This document shows positions 16,246 to 25,016 of a stretch of DNA of 58,481 bases, one piece after another. Origin of the DNA: Pseudomonadota bacterium (lineage in GTDB: Bacteria; Pseudomonadota; Gammaproteobacteria; Pseudomonadales; Pseudohongiellaceae). The notes below the pieces were generated by a model. It saw nothing but the letters and a program-made list of their open reading frames with translations, was not told where the DNA came from and searched no databases. The stretch covers positions 1 through 58,481 of the forward strand of contig JAQBSZ010000024.1 in assembly GCA_027623555.1 (NCBI GenBank), written 5' to 3'. A program made the position numbers and the translations under genes. The first letter of the stretch is position 1. Each line of letters begins with the position of its first letter.

Positions 16246-19074
16246 TCAGGCGAAGCTACGCTGCTCACCGTCACCCTCAATATTGTCAACGCAACGATAG
16301 CAGAGACTCGGATGTTGCTCGACTTGCCCAACATCTTCCCGGTGATGCCAGCAGCGTTCGCATTTGCTATAGGCTGATGCCGTTACCAGGAGCTTGAGCC
16401 CGGCAACCTCAGTGTCAACTGACTCATCACCGGCATCTTCGAAAGAGGCAATCGAGGCTCTTGAAACGATTAACACGAAGCGTAATTCCTGCTCCAGTTG
16501 GCTGAGTAGATCTGCCAGCTCTTTACTGCAGAACAAATCCACTTCTGCACTGAGACCAGAGCCCACCAGTTTTTCACCGCGTTTGATTTCCAGTTCCTTG
16601 TTAACAGCAGTCTTGACTGCCATCACCTGCCTCCAGAACCGATCAGAAAACTTATCAGACTCGGGCAATTCATCGACTGAGTCCCCGAAATCGCTGAGAA
16701 AGACCGATGCACTGCGCTCACCCGGAATGTTCAGCCAGATTTCGTCAGCCGTAAAACTCAGGATCGGTGCGATCATTCGGCTCAACATCTCCAGAATATG
16801 GTACATGGCGGTCTGGGTTGACCGGCGCGCCAGACTATCGGCCTGGGTCGTGTATTGCCTGTCCTTGATCACATCGAGATAGAAACCGCCCAACTCAACT
16901 ACACAGAAATTGTGAATCTTCTGATAGACGTTCAGAAAATTATACTGGCGATAATGACCGATTACTCCAGCCTGCAGAAGCTGACATTGCCTGATTATCC
17001 AGTGGTCTAGCTCCATCAGATCCCCAGGCTCCACGCAATCAGTCTGCGGATCGAAACCATTCAGGTTCGCCAACATAAACCGGCCAGTGTTCCGAATGCG
17101 GCGGTAAGCGTCGGCAACACGTTTAAAGATCTCTTCAGAAACTGTCATCTCTCCACGGTAGTCCGTGGCGGCGACCCACAGTCTGAGTATGTCGGCGCCA
17201 TATTGTTGAAAGATCTTCTCCGGAGCAACGGTGTTACCGAGAGACTTGGACATCTTCTTGCCTTCGGCGTCCACAAAGAAACCATGGGTTAGCACTTCTT
17301 TATAAGGCGCTGTGCCATGCAAGGCGATCGCGGTTTTCAACGAGGACTGAAACCAGCCGCGATGCTGATCCGAGCCTTCCAGGTACAGATCTGCTGGATA
17401 TTGAAGCTCCTCGCGTTTCTGCATTACTGCAAAGTGTGAGACTCCCGAATCGAACCAGACATCCAGGGTATCGGTTACCTTCTCATAGTCGGCCGCTTCT
17501 TCACCGAGCAAGTCCTCGACTTGCAAATCGAACCAGGCATCGATGCCATCTTTTTCAATCAGCTGCGCAACTTCTTCAAATAATTCCTGGGTACGTGGAT
17601 GTAATGCCTGGGTTTCCTTATTCACAAACAGGGTGATGGGAGTACCCCAGGTGCGCTGTCTCGATACACACCAGTCCGGGCTTCCCTTCAGCATGAGTTC
17701 TATGCGAGCCTGGCCCCAATCTGGAATCCATGTGACATTTCCTACAGCCTGCAGTGCCTTTCCCTGCAGATCTTTCTCACTCATGCTGATAAACCATTGC
17801 GGGGTGGCTCTATAGATGAGTGGCGTCTTGGTACGCCAGCAATGTGCATAGCTGTGGGTAATCGTTTCGTTGGCGACCAGTGCATGCTTCTCGCGTAGCA
17901 CCTGGATTATTTGCTCATCGACCCTATAGACGTGTGCGTTAGCAAATTCTCCAGCAGCGGAGGTGAATACCCCGTTCTCATCGACAAGATTCAGCGTCCC
18001 CAGACCATACCGCTGACCCACGTTAAAATCGTCTACTCCATGGTCAGGTGCCGTATGCACGGCGCCAGTACCGGCCTCGGTAGTGACGTGCTCACCCAGA
18101 ATGAGTGGCACGTGTCGATCCACAAACGGATGTTGCAACAACTGCCCCTCTAACCTGGCACCGACGGTGATGCCAAGACTCTCATAATTGGAACAGCCAT
18201 AACGCGCCATTATGCCCTCGACCATGTCGTTGGCCAGAAGCATTAGCTGCGTGCCCTGACCCAGATCGCAGCGCACCAGGGCATAGTCCAATTCGGCATG
18301 CAGGCAAACCGCCTGGTTCGAAGGAAGTGTCCAGGGAGTAGTTGTCCAGATAACGACTGATAGGAGTTCGGTCGGGTTAACATTATTGAGGGAATCAAAC
18401 TTGGCAAGGAACTGCTCTCGATCTATCACCTGAAACCGCACATCGATAGCAAACGAGGTCTTGTCCTGGTATTCGACTTCGGCTTCAGCCAGGGCAGAAG
18501 CACCGACAACACTCCAGTAAACCGGCTTATAGCCTTTTATCAGATGTCCATTGGATGTAATCTCACCGAGTGCCCTGACGATGTTCGCTTCGTACTCAGA
18601 GTTCATGGTCAGGTAAGGATTGTCCCAGTCACCGAGTACCCCAAGGCGAATGAAGCCCTGCTTCTGAATATCTACCTGCTTCGCGGCATAGTCGCGACAT
18701 GCCTGCCGAAATTCAGTGAAGCTGATCTTTTGCCCAGCCTTGCCGAGCTTTTTCTCCACGTTGTGCTCAATTGGCAGGCCATGACAGTCCCAACCCGGAA
18801 TATAGGGCGCATCAAATCCGCTGAGCTGTCGCGATTTAACGACAATATCTTTCAGGGTTTTATTTATGGCATGGCCAAGGTGTATCTCGCCGTTGGCATA
18901 AGGAGGACCATCGTGCAGAATATATTTTGGGCGGCCGGCATTTTTTTCGCAGATCTTGCGATACAGATCGAGTTCCTTCCACTTGGTGAGCATGACAGGT
19001 TCTCGCTGGGCGAGATTTGCTTTCATCGGGAAATCGGTGTGAGGCAGGTTTAACGTGTCTTTATAGTCTGTCAT
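16246..19074 (-). CDS. ileS: Isoleucyl-tRNA synthetase
   Basis: A class I synthetase of 942 residues charging tRNA-Ile. The HIGH motif is in [19 protein letters not shown] (about 54-72), the KMSKS loop in [10 protein letters not shown], and the editing domain includes [14 protein letters not shown]. The C-terminal zinc site is intact: [12 protein letters not shown] followed by CYRCVDN. This is the bacterial (IleS1, zinc-containing) form, which is typically mupirocin-sensitive. It begins 21 bases after ribF and is probably in one operon with ribF, fkpB and ispH. Confidence 0.97.
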   Translation of the reverse strand: MTDYKDTLNLPHTDFPMKANLAQREPVMLTKWKELDLYRKICEKNAGRPKYILHDGPPYANGEIHLGHAINKTLKDIVVKSRQLSGFDAPYIPGWDCHGLPIEHNVEKKLGKAGQKISFTEFRQACRDYAAKQVDIQKQGFIRLGVLGDWDNPYLTMNSEYEANIVRALGEITSNGHLIKGYKPVYWSVVGASALAEAEVEYQDKTSFAIDVRFQVIDREQFLAKFDSLNNVNPTELLSVVIWTTTPWTLPSNQAVCLHAELDYALVRCDLGQGTQLMLLANDMVEGIMARYGCSNYESLGITVGARLEGQLLQHPFVDRHVPLILGEHVTTEAGTGAVHTAPDHGVDDFNVGQRYGLGTLNLVDENGVFTSAAGEFANAHVYRVDEQIIQVLREKHALVANETITHSYAHCWRTKTPLIYRATPQWFISMSEKDLQGKALQAVGNVTWIPDWGQARIELMLKGSPDWCVSRQRTWGTPITLFVNKETQALHPRTQELFEEVAQLIEKDGIDAWFDLQVEDLLGEEAADYEKVTDTLDVWFDSGVSHFAVMQKREELQYPADLYLEGSDQHRGWFQSSLKTAIALHGTAPYKEVLTHGFFVDAEGKKMSKSLGNTVAPEKIFQQYGADILRLWVAATDYRGEMTVSEEIFKRVADAYRRIRNTGRFMLANLNGFDPQTDCVEPGDLMELDHWIIRQCQLLQAGVIGHYRQYNFLNVYQKIHNFCVVELGGFYLDVIKDRQYTTQADSLARRSTQTAMYHILEMLSRMIAPILSFTADEIWLNIPGERSASVFLSDFGDSVDELPESDKFSDRFWRQVMAVKTAVNKELEIKRGEKLVGSGLSAEVDLFCSKELADLLSQLEQELRFVLIVSRASIASFEDAGDESVDTEVAGLKLLVTASAYSKCERCWHHREDVGQVEQHPSLCYRCVDNIEGDGEQRSFA

Positions 19075-19095
19075 TTCTATCTCGGAACATGCTGA

Positions 19096-20034
19096 TCATT
19101 GGGCGGCGCCTAATAATTCCCGTACTTGCTGCACATCGTCACTGATTTGTTGCTTGAGTGCTTCGAGCCCAGCGAATTTTATTTCTTCCCTGAGCTTGTG
19201 CCGGAAAATAATCTCGAGCTGTTTGCCGTAGAGATTCTCATCGAAATCCAGAATATGCGCCTCAAGCAAGGCCTCGCCATCCTCAGTGATCGTAGGACGA
19301 TAACCAATATTTACTGCCGCCAGTCGACAGCGATCACCCAGCCTCGCCTGGCAGGCAAATACCCCATGCAGAGGAATCTTCATGCGGTGAGGGTTGATGT
19401 TACAGGTTGGAAAGCTAAGGTCGGCTCCCAACTGCTGCCCCCTCACAACTTCACCCTTCATTGAGAAAGGTCTGCCTAATAATTGTGCCACCAGTTCGAA
19501 ATTGGAATTGGCCAGTTGTTCGCGAATTATTGAGCTGCTGATGCGCTGACCGTTTCTCTCATACGCGGCGGTCTCAATGACTTCAAAATTAAACTGCTGG
19601 CCGGCCTGCAGGAGCATTTCATAATTACCCTGCCGCTTGTGACCAAACCTGAAATCGTGTCCAACGATAATACAGGCGATTCCAAGTCCTTCCACGAGCA
19701 TATCCTTGATCGTGTTCTCTGCAGAAACCTCACTCATGGCCTTGTCAAAGTTCAGCTGATAGACAAAATCGATGCCAAAACTCTCCAGTAACTCAAACTT
19801 TTCTTGCAATGAAGTCAATCGAGCAGGCACATCACCGCCTGTCCCGGCGAAGAACTCTTCCGGGTGTGGTTCGATCAGTATTACCACTGATGGCAGGTTG
19901 AATTGTTCGCCCTTCTGCTTGAGCTGATCCAGAATTAACTGATGACCCAGGTGGACTCCATCAAATTTACCGATGGTAGCCACACAGCTCTGCTGCAGCT
20001 GAGAGAATTCGTTGGTGTCTTCGAATATGATCAT
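19096..20034 (-). CDS. ribF: Bifunctional riboflavin kinase/FAD synthetase RibF
   Basis: Makes FMN from riboflavin and then FAD. The N-terminal nucleotidyltransferase domain has GKFDGVHLGHQ and the ISSSIIREQL segment. The C-terminal flavokinase domain has GRPFSMKGEVVRG, FPTCNI (variant of the FPTAN motif, Cys for Ala), NIGYRPT and EAHILDFDENLYG. At 312 residues it is of normal length. It is the first gene of the ribF-ileS-fkpB-ispH run; the murJ gene often found upstream is absent. Confidence 0.95.
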   Translation of the reverse strand: MIIFEDTNEFSQLQQSCVATIGKFDGVHLGHQLILDQLKQKGEQFNLPSVVILIEPHPEEFFAGTGGDVPARLTSLQEKFELLESFGIDFVYQLNFDKAMSEVSAENTIKDMLVEGLGIACIIVGHDFRFGHKRQGNYEMLLQAGQQFNFEVIETAAYERNGQRISSSIIREQLANSNFELVAQLLGRPFSMKGEVVRGQQLGADLSFPTCNINPHRMKIPLHGVFACQARLGDRCRLAAVNIGYRPTITEDGEALLEAHILDFDENLYGKQLEIIFRHKLREEIKFAGLEALKQQISDDVQQVRELLGAAQ

Positions 20035-20139
20035 TACTGGGCTGGATGCCGCTAAAAGCGCAGGATTATACTCTTTTCTACCTGGCCTGTGCAGAATTCC
20101 GGTCGCTAATTCAGGGCTTTCGATTTATAGGAACTGATG

Positions 20140-20379
20140 TTATTCGGAGGACTGTTTGATGTCTGAGTGCTCACGCAGACTCTTCCAACCTTTGCGCAGC
20201 AGAATATTAGCCAGGGCGAACAGACAGATGATAATCACGCCCTGACCAATGAGAGTATTGACCACGGATATCGTCTCCGGGCGATTGACGATGAACAACA
20301 GATTAACTGCCGTGGCGGTAGCGATGATGCCTAGCAGTATAGCTGCAAGTAATTGAAGTACTGCGACAAACTTTTCCAT
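20140..20379 (-). CDS. Small two-helix membrane protein
   Basis: A 79-residue protein with two clear membrane helices (residues about 8-30, VLQLLAAILLGIIATATAV, and 42-62, LIGQGVIIICLFALANILL) and a charged tail. I recognise no family. ATG 20379 is the natural start. It sits between ribF and the acyltransferase gene, on the same strand, with 28 bases to the latter, so it may share its transcript. Function unknown. Confidence 0.6.
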   Translation of the reverse strand: MEKFVAVLQLLAAILLGIIATATAVNLLFIVNRPETISVVNTLIGQGVIIICLFALANILLRKGWKSLREHSDIKQSSE

Positions 20380-20407
20380 GGCAGAAGTATAACAAGAGAT
20401 TGTGCGT

Positions 20408-22153
20408 CTAGGCAGTTTCTTGCATTTGATGGTATTTCATAAATTGCTCCAGCCCCGCGGCACCCAGAAAGCGACTCAGCGTCTTGGTATCAGTCTTTCT
20501 GGCATCGACGATAATAAGTCCTTCCAGCGAATCGTTAAATTTGGAATGGATATTGAAACATACCAGCCTGCCATTCAGCGAAAGGTAATGTCTGAGCAGC
20601 ACGGGCACGGCCTTGCCTGGATCACAGCGCCCGATCAGCTTACCCAGCATCTTTACGTTGGCAAGTTCTGACAATATCTCCTGCGTCCACACTCTATTAT
20701 GTACCCGGTGCGGCGTCAGGGGCTGTACGAGATCGCTGAATTCCTGCGCCCTGAAATTTGTCAGTAGTGTATCCGCAATCAGAGACCGGGCCAGGTCGCT
20801 GTATTCCCTGGAAATACTCACCGATCCGAATAAAGTGTGATACCTGGGTCTTTGCACGAGTATCTTGCCGATACCTCGCCATAGTAAATTCAATGAGACT
20901 GGCCGCCGCTGATAATCCGGATGAATGAAAGACCTGCCCATTTCAATAGCTGACCCGAGTTTACTGATAAACACCTCATCGTACTTATAAAGAGAACGGG
21001 AGTAGAGACCGGCAACCCCATGCTCGGCAACAATCTCATCGACCAGCCCAACCCGGTAGGCGCCTGCGATACATTTGGCAGTCTTATCCCACAGAAACAG
21101 ATGTAAATAGTGCGGATCGAACTGATCCGTATCTTTCGACAGCCCGGTGCCTTCTCCTGCTGCTCGAAATGTCACCTCTCGAGCGATGGCGATTTGCTCC
21201 ATGATAGCGCCGAGGCTCTCGAACGGAGCACAGTAGACATCGAATTCTTCGTGTTCAACAAGCCGAAATTCCTGCAGGCGTTCGATCGCGCGATCAATCT
21301 CGGATGCGTTTACCTCCTGATCGAATTCGTCGACACCCTGTTGTGACAATAGTTGAATCTGTTCCGAATCCTGCGCCAATGCGTCGGTGCTCACTCGCAA
21401 ATACTCTGTCACCGCGCGTGGACTCTGCAGCAGTCGTAATTCTTGAGCCGGTATCGGCCGGCCTATGTTAAGTGGCAGGGTGTAACCCTGTTTGTTCGCG
21501 AGTTGGCGGGGCAGCAACGCCGTGCGCAGGCGCGGATGTACGACCCCCGCTGCATAGAAGTAGGCGCTGTTACGCCCACCGACATAGACTGGCAGGCTGG
21601 TGCACTGGTATTTCTTGACCAGTTGCCCAACCAGGCGATTCCAGGGTCGATCCTGAATGCGTCGCTGAGAAAACTCGTAGGCGGCAACCATCCCGGCGGG
21701 GAAAATCAGCACGGCGCCGTCATTCTGCAAATGCTTGTGCACCTGCTTGATGCCACCGACATTTCCTGAAGCGGCGTTACTGGACAGTACATCGACACCG
21801 ATAAACAGCTCAGCCAGTTCTGGAATGCGGCGCAGTAATTCATTAGTGAGAACCTGCAGGTCCGGCCGCACTTCGGCAATAACTCGCGCAATCGCCATGC
21901 CTTCCAGGCCGCCGAGCGGATGGTTCGCCACAATCAGCAGCGGCCCCTCCCGGGGAATGGCATCCAGGTTGAGGGCATTTTCCAGCTCAATGCTGACCCC
22001 CAGTGCATCCAGTGCATAGATCAGAAATTCCAGCGGCGTCGAACCTGCGGGTCGCCGATCATAAATTTTGCCCAGCGGGTGTAATCCCAATACGCGCTCC
22101 AGCGCGGCTGAGACTATGCGGGGTTTTAAGGGGAGTCGACAGGGATTAGTCAT
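20408..22153 (-). CDS. Bifunctional acyltransferase: PlsC-like plus GNAT (OlsF-like)
   Basis: A 581-residue two-domain protein. The N-terminal domain (about 60-270) is a lysophospholipid acyltransferase with NHPLGGLEG as the HX4D/E motif and FPAGMVAAYEF as a later acyltransferase block. The C-terminal domain (about 315-540) resembles Acetyltransf_5 (OlsB, hemolysin-like) with REVTFRAAGEGTG and FDPHYLHLFLW. The same fusion occurs in OlsF, which makes phosphate-free ornithine (or glutamine) lipids by N- and O-acylation. The lipid product here is inference. The start overlaps the stop of the ATP-grasp gene by eight bases, suggesting that the two act together. Confidence 0.8.
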   Translation of the reverse strand: MTNPCRLPLKPRIVSAALERVLGLHPLGKIYDRRPAGSTPLEFLIYALDALGVSIELENALNLDAIPREGPLLIVANHPLGGLEGMAIARVIAEVRPDLQVLTNELLRRIPELAELFIGVDVLSSNAASGNVGGIKQVHKHLQNDGAVLIFPAGMVAAYEFSQRRIQDRPWNRLVGQLVKKYQCTSLPVYVGGRNSAYFYAAGVVHPRLRTALLPRQLANKQGYTLPLNIGRPIPAQELRLLQSPRAVTEYLRVSTDALAQDSEQIQLLSQQGVDEFDQEVNASEIDRAIERLQEFRLVEHEEFDVYCAPFESLGAIMEQIAIAREVTFRAAGEGTGLSKDTDQFDPHYLHLFLWDKTAKCIAGAYRVGLVDEIVAEHGVAGLYSRSLYKYDEVFISKLGSAIEMGRSFIHPDYQRRPVSLNLLWRGIGKILVQRPRYHTLFGSVSISREYSDLARSLIADTLLTNFRAQEFSDLVQPLTPHRVHNRVWTQEILSELANVKMLGKLIGRCDPGKAVPVLLRHYLSLNGRLVCFNIHSKFNDSLEGLIIVDARKTDTKTLSRFLGAAGLEQFMKYHQMQETA

Positions 22154-23291
22154 TCTGTGGGTACTGCTTTACCAATTGATTCTCGAAGCGCCAGGCCTTG
22201 TACAAGACCAGCAATCCTGGAGTTTTGTGTCCGAGTCTGCGATTAGCGTGGCCAAGTTTAAACAGCGTACTGTATTGCCGCAACAGCGTCATGATGGCAT
22301 CTCCCAAACCCGCGTTGCGATCCCATATATTGATTGATTCAGAACTGGCTCCATTTATCTCGATGATTTCAAAGTCTGTGCCTTGTTGCAGGCTCTCGAT
22401 ATCACGAAACTTAATGTCCAACCGACCATAATGATACCCGGGAATATCATCGAATATCTTATCGAGCGATTGTGACAGCTTCGGGCTTGCTAGCTCACAG
22501 GCATCTCGAAATACCGCGCCACGACAGTGACTGGCCGAAAACACCAGACGAAAAGGCTCTCCAGCTGGAATTACCTGGTTCCATCGCTCCGCATGACGGC
22601 TGCTATATAAATGAAGCAAGTCACCGGCCCGGGGATCCAGTTCAATAAGTTCCCCCAGAGTATGCTGACCGTTCCCAACTACATAAGGGGTATACTTCAA
22701 TGTGAGTGAGGTTATCTCTCCTGCTGATTGGTCGGGATGCCGGACATAGAATACGCCCGCTTCAGCATCCCATCTGCTGAGCTGCTGGAATTGAATACTG
22801 CCGCCGACAGGAAATTTCGCGATGTAACTGCGCACCTCATCGGCATCCTTGAGTAATTTTACCCCCGCACCCCGGCAGCCGATGTCGGGCTTGCCGACGA
22901 TGGGCAGGATCAATCCAAGTAGCTCGAGGTTCTGGAAGATCTGCTGCGCCTGTTCTTCAGCAGCGCTATCGGTGACTTCATACACAATCCAGGGCAGTAT
23001 CCACTGCCTCGCCTCCGCGCCGGCCGCATCAAACACGGCCGATTTGGCGACACCCACCATGCCGGACAAAGGCACAGCGGGATTGGCAATCAACGGGAGA
23101 CTGAGACTTCGATAGCGAATCGATAACAGCAGCCATTGCAGGACCACAGGAACATACATCAACCACATGGGCCAGAATTCGAAGAAAGACGTGGTACGTC
23201 CACTCAAGTCCAGAGGTGGCATGCCGGGTGGCACGTACTGGTATTCAGGGTCGGCAGTATCGTTCAAGGTAATATCGATTAGCATTGTCAC
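22146..23291 (-). CDS. ATP-grasp domain protein
   Basis: A protein of up to 381 residues; GTG 23291 and ATG 23285 both give similar starts. IVGKPDIGCRGAGVKLL (about 130-150) resembles the nucleotide-binding loop of ATP-grasp ligases. GYHYGRLDIKF and EIIEINGASSES near the end match the metal-binding Asp/Glu-x-Asn motif. A hydrophobic stretch at about 40-60 may anchor it to the membrane. The reaction would be ATP-dependent ligation of a carboxylate to an amine or thiol; the substrate is unknown. It overlaps the acyltransferase gene by eight bases, hinting at an amino-acid-containing lipid pathway. Confidence 0.7.
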   Translation of the reverse strand: MTMLIDITLNDTADPEYQYVPPGMPPLDLSGRTTSFFEFWPMWLMYVPVVLQWLLLSIRYRSLSLPLIANPAVPLSGMVGVAKSAVFDAAGAEARQWILPWIVYEVTDSAAEEQAQQIFQNLELLGLILPIVGKPDIGCRGAGVKLLKDADEVRSYIAKFPVGGSIQFQQLSRWDAEAGVFYVRHPDQSAGEITSLTLKYTPYVVGNGQHTLGELIELDPRAGDLLHLYSSRHAERWNQVIPAGEPFRLVFSASHCRGAVFRDACELASPKLSQSLDKIFDDIPGYHYGRLDIKFRDIESLQQGTDFEIIEINGASSESINIWDRNAGLGDAIMTLLRQYSTLFKLGHANRRLGHKTPGLLVLYKAWRFENQLVKQYPQND

Positions 23292-23439
23292 CGAATAGAC
23301 CGAAAAACATTCGGATTGTTTTCATTATTGCATCGCCGGTTGTTAGTCACAATCGCCAAATCAATCGCCATCCATGGGAGACTCTCGAGCCTGCCATTGC
23401 TATCATCACCCGGACTCGCCCTTCAGGATCAAACCGACA

Positions 23440-23841
23440 ATGCTGGGAAAAATACTTCTTACCCTGGCAGTTAGTGTGGTCGTAGTCTTGATTTTACGGC
23501 AACGACAGCTGACCGAAGCAGCGCAAACCGCAGCACAACCGGCTACGAAGAAAGAAGTGCCCGCAAACGCGGTACCTGATGAGAGCTTCGCGAAAGACAT
23601 GCGCATCGGTGCCTACCTGTTCCTGGTGCTGATGGTGGGTCTGGGCGCAACTCTGTATTATTTTCAATGGCAGGATGATCACGCCATTCTTACGGTGAAC
23701 CTGCATCGTAATAACCAGGCCGAACCGGTAAGTTACCAGGTCTATAAGTATCAGCTCGAGCAGCGCAGTTTCGTAACTATCGATGGCACCACGGTTACCG
23801 TGGCCGGCGATGAGCGTATGGAAGTTATCGGCCTTGACTAA
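23440..23841 (+). CDS. Hypothetical membrane protein, two helices
   Basis: The start is taken at ATG 23440 (MLGKILLTLAV); the longer frame is not protein-like. It has 133 residues with membrane helices at about 3-20 and 55-78 and a soluble C-terminal domain (HRNNQAEPVSYQVYKYQLEQRSFVTIDGTTVTVAGDERMEV). No family is recognised. It stands alone on the plus strand, convergent with the formate dehydrogenase operon, from which it is separated by nine bases. Confidence 0.65.
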   Translation: MLGKILLTLAVSVVVVLILRQRQLTEAAQTAAQPATKKEVPANAVPDESFAKDMRIGAYLFLVLMVGLGATLYYFQWQDDHAILTVNLHRNNQAEPVSYQVYKYQLEQRSFVTIDGTTVTVAGDERMEVIGLD

Positions 23842-23850
23842 CGAAGCCAG

Positions 23851-24099
23851 CTACGCGCTTGCGGCAGATTCAAACCGTAACAGGGAAAGTGCTTGCTTAC
23901 TCACAGCTACCAATTCATCACCATCACTATTCCCATAGGCGGCAATTTTGGCGCGCATCGCTGGAGCCCAGAATCGCTTGAGATGATCGGCAACCCTGGC
24001 TGCGGCTTGCTCCTCGCCCTCTCCCCTGGCCAGATTCGCACTGATCTCATTGAGCATTTTAATCAGATGTTTAAGCTCACTATCCATGCAACTACCCAT
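23851..24099 (-). CDS. fdsD: Formate dehydrogenase delta subunit FdsD
   Basis: An 82-residue small protein of the soluble NAD-dependent formate dehydrogenase system. LKHLIKMLNEISANLARGEG, AAARVADHLKRFWAPAMRAKI and LVAVSKQAL fit FdsD. It is last in the operon and helps formation of active enzyme in related systems. ATG 24099 has GGAAAG five bases upstream, favouring it over the ATG at 24087. It follows fdhD by 16 bases. Confidence 0.85.
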   Translation of the reverse strand: MGSCMDSELKHLIKMLNEISANLARGEGEEQAAARVADHLKRFWAPAMRAKIAAYGNSDGDELVAVSKQALSLLRFESAASA

Positions 24100-24115
24100 T
24101 TAACTTTCCGATTAA

Positions 24116-25015
24116 CTATGCCTGTGACAGCCGCTGCGAATTCGTGTAGACGACATGCCGCCCGATTCTGGAAAAACCCACCAGGGTTATCCCGGCATCG
24201 TGGGCAACGTCCAGCGCCATGGTGGTAGGTGCTGAGACAGCAACCACGATCGCGATCTTCGCCATGGCTGCTTTCTGCACAATTTCGTAACTGGCCCGGC
24301 TTGAAATGAGCAGGAATCCAGGAGAGCCTAACATTCCTTCCTGGAACAACCTGCCAATCAGTTTATCCAGCGCATTGTGGCGACCAACATCCTCACAGAC
24401 AAATTGGATAGCGCCATCGGGTTGGCACCAGGCGGCACCATGCACCGCACCGGTTAACTGCTGCAGGGGTTGATTGGCATCCAGCGCACGGGTCGCGCGC
24501 TGCACTGCTGCATGGGAAACTACTAGCTCAGAATCTAGCGGCGTTACCGGCAGCCGAATCTGCTGCAGTGACTCAGCGCCACAAATACCACACCCGGTGC
24601 GTCCCGTAAGGCTGCGGCGCTTGTCCTTCAGCCGTGCAAAGCGTTGCGTAGAAAGCGTGATCTCGACCTCGTCGCCCAAATCCGTCCGAGTTACCTGCAA
24701 GTCGTAGACATCTTCGAGGCTGCTGATAATACCTTCGGTCAGACTGAAGCCCATGGCAAATTCCTTCAGCTTATGCGGGCTGACCATCATGACGGCATGG
24801 GAGAGGCCGTTGTAGACAAGGGCCACTGCAGACTCTTCGGCCACTTTATCGATCCCTCGTTCAATTCCGGGCTCCAATCCCGGTTCGTTACCTGCGGTGT
24901 TTTTGTTAGCGGCTGTCCATACCTGCACGGAAGCTTTATCGCTGCCTTGCTCATCGGCTGAATCTCCCTGCTCGGGTTCGGCGGCTTCTTCGGTCACCAC
25001 ATGCTCCATTTCCAC
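24116..25015 (-). CDS. fdhD: Formate dehydrogenase sulfurtransferase FdhD/FdsC
   Basis: A 299-residue maturation factor that delivers sulfur from IscS-type desulfurases to the molybdenum cofactor of formate dehydrogenase. The paired cysteines are in TGCGICGAES. Supporting motifs are LKEFAMGFSLTEGIISS, VCEDVGRHNALDKLIG, LISSRASYEIVQKAA and the C-terminal ITLVGFSRIGR. The first about 45 residues are acidic and low-complexity, so the true start may lie downstream. A GTG one base after the fdsA stop would couple it. Chaperone and client are in one operon. Confidence 0.9.
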   Translation of the reverse strand: MEMEHVVTEEAAEPEQGDSADEQGSDKASVQVWTAANKNTAGNEPGLEPGIERGIDKVAEESAVALVYNGLSHAVMMVSPHKLKEFAMGFSLTEGIISSLEDVYDLQVTRTDLGDEVEITLSTQRFARLKDKRRSLTGRTGCGICGAESLQQIRLPVTPLDSELVVSHAAVQRATRALDANQPLQQLTGAVHGAAWCQPDGAIQFVCEDVGRHNALDKLIGRLFQEGMLGSPGFLLISSRASYEIVQKAAMAKIAIVVAVSAPTTMALDVAHDAGITLVGFSRIGRHVVYTNSQRLSQA

Positions 25016-25016
25016 T

